From assembly GCF_000264765.2 (NCBI RefSeq), contig NZ_CP006664.1, positions 3,818,350 to 3,882,349 on the forward strand: a stretch of DNA of 64,000 nucleotides. The letters run 5' to 3'. Source of the stretch: Edwardsiella anguillarum ET080813 (GTDB taxonomy: Bacteria > Pseudomonadota > Gammaproteobacteria > Enterobacterales > Enterobacteriaceae). This document shows positions 60,613 through 64,000 of the stretch, piece by piece. The position numbers were made by a program, and so were the translations under genes. How positions within the stretch are numbered: the stretch's first letter is position 1; every line of letters starts with the position of its first letter. Under the pieces are notes generated by a model. The model had not been told where the DNA came from. It worked only from the letters and a program-made list of their open reading frames with translations, and ran no database searches.

Positions 60613-60688
60613 CCCTAGGCGATGCGCTATCGACGCGGGACGGCGGATGCCCCCCGCGTCTTTCCTGATCCACGCCATCCGCGGCGGA

Positions 60689-61642
60689 TTAAAAGGGGTG
60701 CGGCTGCGGGTGGTGGGCCTCAATATAGGCCGCGATCTCGGCGACATCGCTCGCCTGACAGAGCTCGGTGCCATGGCGCAGCGTCGCCGCGGTTCCGGCC
60801 GCAACGCCGCCGATCGCCAGCGCGCTCAGCGATCCTCCCTGGGCCAGCTGCAGCGTCATCGCCGCGACCATACTGTCGCCGGCGCCCACCGTCGTCAGCG
60901 CCTTAATCGGCGGCGGTGTCACCTGGATCCAGGCCCGGCGATCGACGGCGATCGCGCCCTGCGCCCCCAGCGAAACCACCACATACTGCGCGGCGCCCTG
61001 TAATACCAGCGCGTGGGCCGCCTGCAGAACCGAGGCCGGTTGAGTCATATCCCGCCCGCTCAGCGTCGCCAGCTCCTTTTGATTGGGTTTAATCAGCGTC
61101 AGTCCCCCCAGGCTCACCGCCGCCATCAGGGCATCGCCCGAGGTATCGACGACGCAGCGAATACCGCGCTGACGAAGGTGGCGCAGCAGCGCGGAAAACC
61201 GCGACGGCGTAATGTTCTCCGGCAGACTCCCGCTCACCACCAAAAGGGCATCAGCGGGGATCTGATCAAGCCGCTGCGCTAGGAGATCGAACTCCCGCGG
61301 CGTCAGCGCTGCACCGGGCATCACAAAACGGAACTGCTCGCCGGTCGCCGTCGCACTGACATGCATATTCTGACGCGTCCAGGCCTGTGCCGCGATCGGA
61401 TCAACCGCCACCCCCTCCTCCTGTAGCAGCGTGGTTAAGTGCGCGCCGGTCGATCCTCCCGCCGGATAGATGGCCACGGCGCTTCTCCCCATACGATGAA
61501 TGGCCCTGGCCACGTTGATCCCACCGCCGCCCGGTTGGTATAGGGCCTGGCTGCAGCGTAGCTTACCCTCCGGATATATTTTGGCCGTGCTGGTCGAACA
61601 GTCCAGTGAGGGAGACAGCGTAAGGGTATAGATAGGGTTCAT
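60689..61642 (-). CDS. pfkB: 6-phosphofructokinase II
   Basis: The 317-residue ribokinase-fold enzyme (E. coli PfkB 309) phosphorylates fructose-6-phosphate. It carries LRCSQALYQPGGGGINVARAI, TRQNMHVSATATGEQFRFVMPG and the catalytic TTVGAGDSMVAAM. The start follows AAGGAG. In E. coli PfkB is the minor isoenzyme. It converges on dps. Confidence 0.96.
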   Translation of the reverse strand: MNPIYTLTLSPSLDCSTSTAKIYPEGKLRCSQALYQPGGGGINVARAIHRMGRSAVAIYPAGGSTGAHLTTLLQEEGVAVDPIAAQAWTRQNMHVSATATGEQFRFVMPGAALTPREFDLLAQRLDQIPADALLVVSGSLPENITPSRFSALLRHLRQRGIRCVVDTSGDALMAAVSLGGLTLIKPNQKELATLSGRDMTQPASVLQAAHALVLQGAAQYVVVSLGAQGAIAVDRRAWIQVTPPPIKALTTVGAGDSMVAAMTLQLAQGGSLSALAIGGVAAGTAATLRHGTELCQASDVAEIAAYIEAHHPQPHPF

Positions 61643-61866
61643 ATGCGCTCCTTAATCGGTAGGATTCGCTTTAGCGTAGCATGCCTGGCCTCCCCGCATC
61701 CCACGGATTGCGATAGGGGATCCCGCTAAGCGTAGTCGATCGATATGGTTAACTAAATAGCGGAAATTCTAACTGAAACATGTCGAAGTATAGGGAATGG
61801 TGTTATAACAGAAAGGTCAGCCTAGGCTGAACAGAGCAAATTGATGGATTTATGTAGGGAGCCTGT

Positions 61867-62109
61867 ATGAAGCGAATCATTAAAGGCGATACAAACTTCT
61901 CTCACCTTGTTGTTGCCCATGCGGCCATCGACCAACATGCAAACGCCTTCGGCCGCACCCGTCAGGGATGGCCTTGCATCTACCACCTTAAATACCGAGA
62001 TAAGCTCATTGCCGTAGAGGTCGTCACTCGACGGCAATCCTATGTCGCGACCGTCATGGTCGGCGCCCGCAATCTGACCAAGCTGTGCGGTATGCCAACC
62101 GCAGCCTAA
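61867..62109 (+). CDS. Small protein, DUF4060-like
   Basis: The 80-residue product contains the segment GRTRQGWPCIYHLKYRDKLI, then AVEVVTRRQSYVATVMVGARNLT, which I associate with DUF4060. These are short proteins of unknown function found in enterobacterial chromosomes and prophages. The start follows AGGGAG. It is divergent from pfkB. A larger antisense ORF here is a shadow. Confidence 0.75.
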   Translation: MKRIIKGDTNFSHLVVAHAAIDQHANAFGRTRQGWPCIYHLKYRDKLIAVEVVTRRQSYVATVMVGARNLTKLCGMPTAA

Positions 62110-62353
62110 AAAACCAGGGGCACGCAGACCGCGCTGCCCCGATCCGAGATCGCTATCTTCCACCCCTGGCGCCACGGCGCACTGCCGGGGTGAAAACCGT
62201 GCATGGCAGCGTTACTTGCCAGCTATCCTCTGCAAATAATTCCATTCATAACAATAGATTGCCACAAATCCATGAATATGGCCTTGCAACTCAGTCGCAA
62301 CGGCGCTTAAGTAACTAGGCAACCTACCCAACGATAGTTAAAGAGAGGCTACT

Positions 62354-62470
62354 ATGAGTAAGGGAATGGATAGCAAAAAAAATGCTAAGAAAAAACCGCA
62401 GAAAACGCTGGTGGAAAAGCGCGCGGCAAAACGCGCTAAACGCGCCCACACGGAGGATGTGGTAGAATAA
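62354..62470 (+). CDS. Lys/Arg-rich microprotein, 38 residues (paralogue of 59190-59288)
   Basis: The product starts MSKGMDSKKNAKKKPQKTLV and ends AHTEDVVE, with a central EKRAAKRAKR cluster and an acidic tail. A ribosome binding site (AGAGAGG) precedes and a perfect terminator follows at 62497. Similarity to the 32-residue paralogue covers nearly the whole length, supporting both as real genes. The function is unknown; the likely property is nucleic-acid binding. Confidence 0.82.
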   Translation: MSKGMDSKKNAKKKPQKTLVEKRAAKRAKRAHTEDVVE

Positions 62471-63009
62471 AAACGGCAATGATTCTTAGCAAATAAACCC
62501 GCTACGGCGGGTTTTTGTATTATATGCGGGAGCGGAGGATCCTCTGCGCAGCTCCCGATGGGCGTGCGGAGTGCAGGTAGCACTGGCATAGGCACCTTCG
62601 CCGGATATTGACGATGCCGTGACGTTTCTCCCCCTCTCCCTCTTGGAAAATAATCACCATCGACGCCTCTCAGATCTCAGACAACGCTTAAAAAACACCT
62701 GCCAAGAGCATTATGTTTATACCCCGTCCGGCCATCTTCAAAACGCATCTTTTGTTAAAAATAAAAATCGAAACCGATATAACACCGGAGAAGTATCGTT
62801 GGACACCTCACCCGGTTGAGCGCTTATCGAGGCCACAGCACAAATAATCAAGCATGATTCTGAGACACGCACGACGCGTCTGACAATACAGCGTAGAATA
62901 ACTAGAAAAGCGTATCCTAAATTAATATTATTAATGAGTTAGACCAGGTTCCGCCGGTTCAAAGGCTAACAACAACAGATGAACTCGATGATTTGTAAGG
63001 TATTCTTAT
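62471..63009. other. Gene-poor AT-rich region after the microprotein terminator
   Basis: The open frame at 62619-62819 has no binding site or recognisable product. I see no further structure apart from the flanking terminators. Confidence 0.4.
62497..62516 (+). terminator. Intrinsic terminator of the 38-residue basic microprotein gene
   Basis: ACCCGC-TAC-GGCGGGTTTTT starts 27 bp after the stop codon. Confidence 0.9.
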
Positions 63010-63086
63010 AAAAAAAAAGCCAACCCGAAGGGTTAGCTTAAAAATATTTAAGACACAGTAAAAATAAAATGCAGTAACAATGATGA
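63010..63086 (-). ncRNA. micF: MicF-like antisense RNA
   Basis: On the minus strand a TATACT box (63098-63093) precedes a predicted RNA starting near ATCTCATCATTGTTACTGCA. This resembles the E. coli MicF 5' end (GCTATCATCATTAACTTTAT). The RNA ends in a stem AAGCTAACCC-TTCG-GGTTGGCTT plus a U-run. It lies divergent from, and upstream of, a porin gene, as micF does from ompC. MicF represses ompF translation with Hfq. A 93-codon ORF covering this stretch reads through the terminator and is rejected. Confidence 0.65.
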
Positions 63087-63253
63087 GATTTAAGTATACA
63101 ACAACAATAGGAATAACATTGACATTTTGTGTGATCGCCAAAAATTCGACCTCACCGTCAAGACAAAGAGCGTAAAGAGCGTAATGAATAACAAAATGTT
63201 GAGCATCCGGTGGGCGCGCAAAAAACATACGTAATGTCATAAAATATAGCGCA

Positions 63254-63271
63254 TTTTACATTTATACATAA
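63254..63271. promoter_or_regulatory. OmpR-box-like site in the micF-porin divergent region
   Basis: TTTTACATTTATACATAA carries two ACAT half-motifs in the spacing seen in OmpR sites of ompF/ompC (TTTACATTTTGAAACAT type). It lies about 200 bp upstream of the porin start, within AT-rich DNA shared with the RNA gene. Confidence 0.5.
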
Positions 63272-63471
63272 TTAATTACGCCATTTAATAAATTAAATGG
63301 AACTCTGCTTTTTATTTAGCTGAAAAAACACCTATGATTAGGGCGTGCCCGATGTGTTTACTTCGACAGATGGAACGCAATTTAGTTCTCACTCGCAGCA
63401 CGAAAAGACAAAATAAGCAGTGGCATCTCATACCTGACCGCACCGGTCAGCAACTAAGAAGGAATATTATT

Positions 63472-64000
63472 GTGAAACGTAATCTGCTGGCAGTCGTTAT
63501 TCCTGCTCTGTTAGTTGCAGGCGCAGCTAACGCTGCGGAAATCTACAACAAAGACGGCAACAAGCTGGATCTGTACGGTAAAGTAGATGGTCTGCATTAC
63601 TTCTCTCAGGACCATAACAAAGATGGCGACCAGTCCTACGTCCGTTTCGGCTTCAAAGGCGAAACCCAGATTAACGATCAACTGACCGGTTATGGCCAGT
63701 GGGAAGCACAGGCTAACGTTAACCAGCCGGAAAGCAACTCCTCTAACTTCTTCACCCGTCTGGGCTTTGCCGGCCTGAAGTATGGCAACTACGGCTCTAT
63801 CGACTACGGTCGTAACTACGGCGTGCTGTACGATATCGAAGGCTGGACCGACGTGCTGCCTGAGTTCGGCGGCGACACCTCTGCCCAGTCCGATAACTTT
63901 ATGGCCCAGCGTTCCAACAACCTGGCCACCTACCGCAACAACGGCTTCTTTGGTCTGGTTGACGGTCTGAACTTCGCCCTGCAGTATCAGGGTAAAAACG
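63472..64000 (+). CDS. OmpC/OmpF-type general porin, 3' end outside the window
   Basis: The 176 residues in the window start at a GTG (63472) after AAGAAGGAATATTATT. The signal peptide is [21 protein letters not shown], then [20 protein letters not shown]. Porin landmarks include [39 protein letters not shown] and the loop-3 PEFGGDT constriction motif. The N-terminus is nearer OmpF; the neighbouring MicF-like RNA and position suggest the OmpC role. Trimeric outer-membrane channel, probably under OmpR/EnvZ. Which porin it is cannot be settled from this part. Confidence 0.93.
   Translation, partial: MKRNLLAVVIPALLVAGAANAAEIYNKDGNKLDLYGKVDGLHYFSQDHNKDGDQSYVRFGFKGETQINDQLTGYGQWEAQANVNQPESNSSNFFTRLGFAGLKYGNYGSIDYGRNYGVLYDIEGWTDVLPEFGGDTSAQSDNFMAQRSNNLATYRNNGFFGLVDGLNFALQYQGKN

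Noticed and set aside
62959-63240. 93-codon minus-strand ORF
   Set aside because: Runs through an intrinsic terminator and the MicF-like RNA; no binding site; product looks random.

Overview
The window looks like chromosomal DNA of a high-GC member of the Enterobacterales. Gene content and order resemble the Escherichia coli 29-39 minute region, broken up and re-joined: hrpA, ydbL-ynbE-ydbH-ldhA-hslJ-ydbJ-nifJ, ttcA-zntB, ydiI-ydiJ-ydiK-rprA-ppsA-ppsR-aroH, nlpC-btuD-btuC, ihfA-pheT-pheS-rplT-rpmI-infC-thrS, and pfkB. The combination, with a haem locus after aroH, best fits an Edwardsiella-like organism. That genus call is an inference from gene content, not a database result.

Region 1 (1-2.1 kb) is accessory DNA. 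It holds the C-terminal end of a serine recombinase, a visibly AT-rich gene for a full-length YopJ/YopP-family type III effector acetyltransferase with its His-Glu-Cys catalytic residues intact, and about 0.9 kb of patchwork DNA with no convincing gene.

Region 2 (2.1-32 kb) is core. It holds an exported trypsin-like protease, the helicase HrpA, the YdbH-YnbE-YdbL envelope lipid-transport set, fermentative lactate dehydrogenase, small lipoproteins, an MgtC-like membrane protein, an SMR exporter, and two large anaerobic redox proteins side by side (NifJ and AegA-like). These are followed by TtcA, ZntB, MenI, the YdiJ oxidase, YdiK, the Rcs-linked small RNA RprA, PEP synthase with its regulator PpsR, and Trp-controlled DAHP synthase AroH.

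Region 3 (33.1-41.8 kb) is a complete haem-acquisition locus. It has a Fur box in front of hutW-hutX-chuY (anaerobic haem breakdown) and a second in front of hemP, the TonB-dependent receptor, HemS and the HmuTUV importer. A two-gene NCS1 permease plus PfkB-kinase operon follows.

Region 4 (44.3-57.6 kb) runs almost entirely on the minus strand: lipoate ligase, NlpC, BtuD/BtuC, DsrB, IhfA, PheT/PheS with the pheM attenuator peptide, L20, L35, IF3 (AUU start), ThrRS, and a BetT-type choline transporter.

Region 5 (57.6-64 kb) is gene-sparse and rich in small genes and RNA. It holds a lipoprotein, a CRP-type promoter driving a short terminated transcript with a 25-codon ORF, two paralogous Lys/Arg-rich microproteins, YobH, a Dps with an altered N-terminal tail, PfkB, a DUF4060-like protein, and a MicF-like antisense RNA upstream of an OmpC/OmpF-type porin cut by the window end.

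I saw no CRISPR array, tRNA, rRNA or intact insertion sequence. The most notable content is the YopJ island and the undescribed small-gene cluster at 58-63 kb.
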